This document shows positions 12,403 through 12,572 of a stretch of 12,572 nt of DNA, piece by piece. A program made the position numbers and the translations under genes. The notes below the pieces were generated by a model. It saw only the letters and a program-made list of their open reading frames with translations, did no database searches and had not been told where the DNA came from. Positions within the stretch are counted from its first letter, which is position 1. Each line of letters starts with the position of its first letter. This stretch comes from Propionibacteriaceae bacterium. Lineage in GTDB: Bacteria; Actinomycetota; Actinomycetes; Propionibacteriales; Propionibacteriaceae. The DNA lies in assembly GCA_030450535.1 (NCBI GenBank), contig JAKDIK010000046.1:1-12572 (forward strand), read 5' to 3'.

Positions 12403-12572
12403 GTGAGCGTTGCCATCCCCGAGTCGTTCCGCGCGGTGATCGCCGGGCGCGAGCCGGACGCCCTGGGCGCCGGCCCCGGCGGACCGGTGAGCGGGGACGC
12501 CTGGCTCGCCCGGCTCCCGGGCATCGTCGACGAGCGCCTCGAGGCCTGGCGCCTCACCCCCGACGCCCCCGC
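12403..12572 (+). CDS. N-terminus of an aminoglycoside/hydroxyurea-type kinase (cut by window end)
   Basis: The frame starts at GTG 12403 and stays open to the right edge (56 complete codons). The visible N-terminus includes the segment WLARLPGIVDERLEAWRL (34-51). This resembles the start of the APH(6)/hydroxyurea phosphotransferase family, where a WL..LP..V....W.L segment precedes the kinase core. Members phosphorylate streptomycin or hydroxyurea, but many chromosomal actinobacterial copies have no proven substrate. The ATP-binding and catalytic motifs lie outside the window, so resistance should not be assumed. AAGGA (12391-12395) is a usable ribosome binding site 7 nt before the GTG. AAGGAT at the same place could instead be a -10 box of a leaderless transcript. 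No in-frame start exists upstream before the promoter region. Confidence 0.65.
   Translation, partial: MSVAIPESFRAVIAGREPDALGAGPGGPVSGDAWLARLPGIVDERLEAWRLTPDAP

Noticed and set aside
1..12572. CRISPR arrays, tRNA or rRNA genes, insertion sequences, prophage or attachment sites
   Set aside because: None was seen: no regularly spaced repeats, no transposase or integrase and no base-composition shift.

Overview
The window is GC-rich (visibly near 70% G+C, with almost every real codon ending in G or C). It carries gene families typical of Actinomycetota: DUF3152 and DUF4349 envelope proteins, a GlbO-type truncated haemoglobin, a SigE-family ECF sigma factor, and an rpsF-ssb-rpsR-rplI operon. Several start codons lie 6-7 nt behind a TANNNT box, as in leaderless actinobacterial transcripts. 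A member of Propionibacteriales or a related actinomycete order would fit, but genus is not determinable by eye. No phage, IS, CRISPR, tRNA or rRNA was seen; this is ordinary chromosomal DNA.

Layout, left to right. Positions 1-161 (+) hold the Pro/Ala/Ser/Thr-rich tail of a gene cut by the window edge. It is followed by a 73-residue acidic hypothetical protein (186-407, +) and an ion-transporter-superfamily antiporter (536-1939, +). The antiporter meets a DUF4349 lipoprotein (1930-2856, -) tail to tail through a 10-bp overlap inside a perfect palindrome. Next is a DUF3152 protein (2925-3719, -) whose zinc-protease motif is broken. The leftward ribosomal/replication operon rpsF-ssb-rpsR-rplI occupies 3811-5489 and ends in a strong 14-bp hairpin at 3738-3768. 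A 197-bp divergent region (5490-5686) holds the rpsF promoter and leader hairpins and the promoter of the rightward unit.

The rightward unit is an M20-family amidohydrolase (5687-7051) and an AbgT-family transporter (7086-8717), together a likely uptake-and-cleavage pair for p-aminobenzoyl-glutamate or another N-acyl amino acid. A group II truncated haemoglobin (8792-9181) follows, after a 12-bp direct repeat. On the minus strand come a membrane protein that is the presumed anti-sigma factor (9204-9896), its coupled SigE-family sigma factor (9889-10434) and a FadD15-like long-chain acyl-CoA ligase (10479-12284). Divergent from the ligase, the window ends in the first 56 codons of an APH(6)/hydroxyurea-type kinase (12403 onward, +).

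I see no convincing undescribed multi-gene system. The best leads are the DUF3152 pseudo-metallopeptidase, the palindromic stop-codon overlap at 1928-1941, the run of apparently leaderless genes, the rpsF leader hairpins, the repeat before glbO, and the sigma/anti-sigma pair whose partner lacks the zinc anti-sigma motif.
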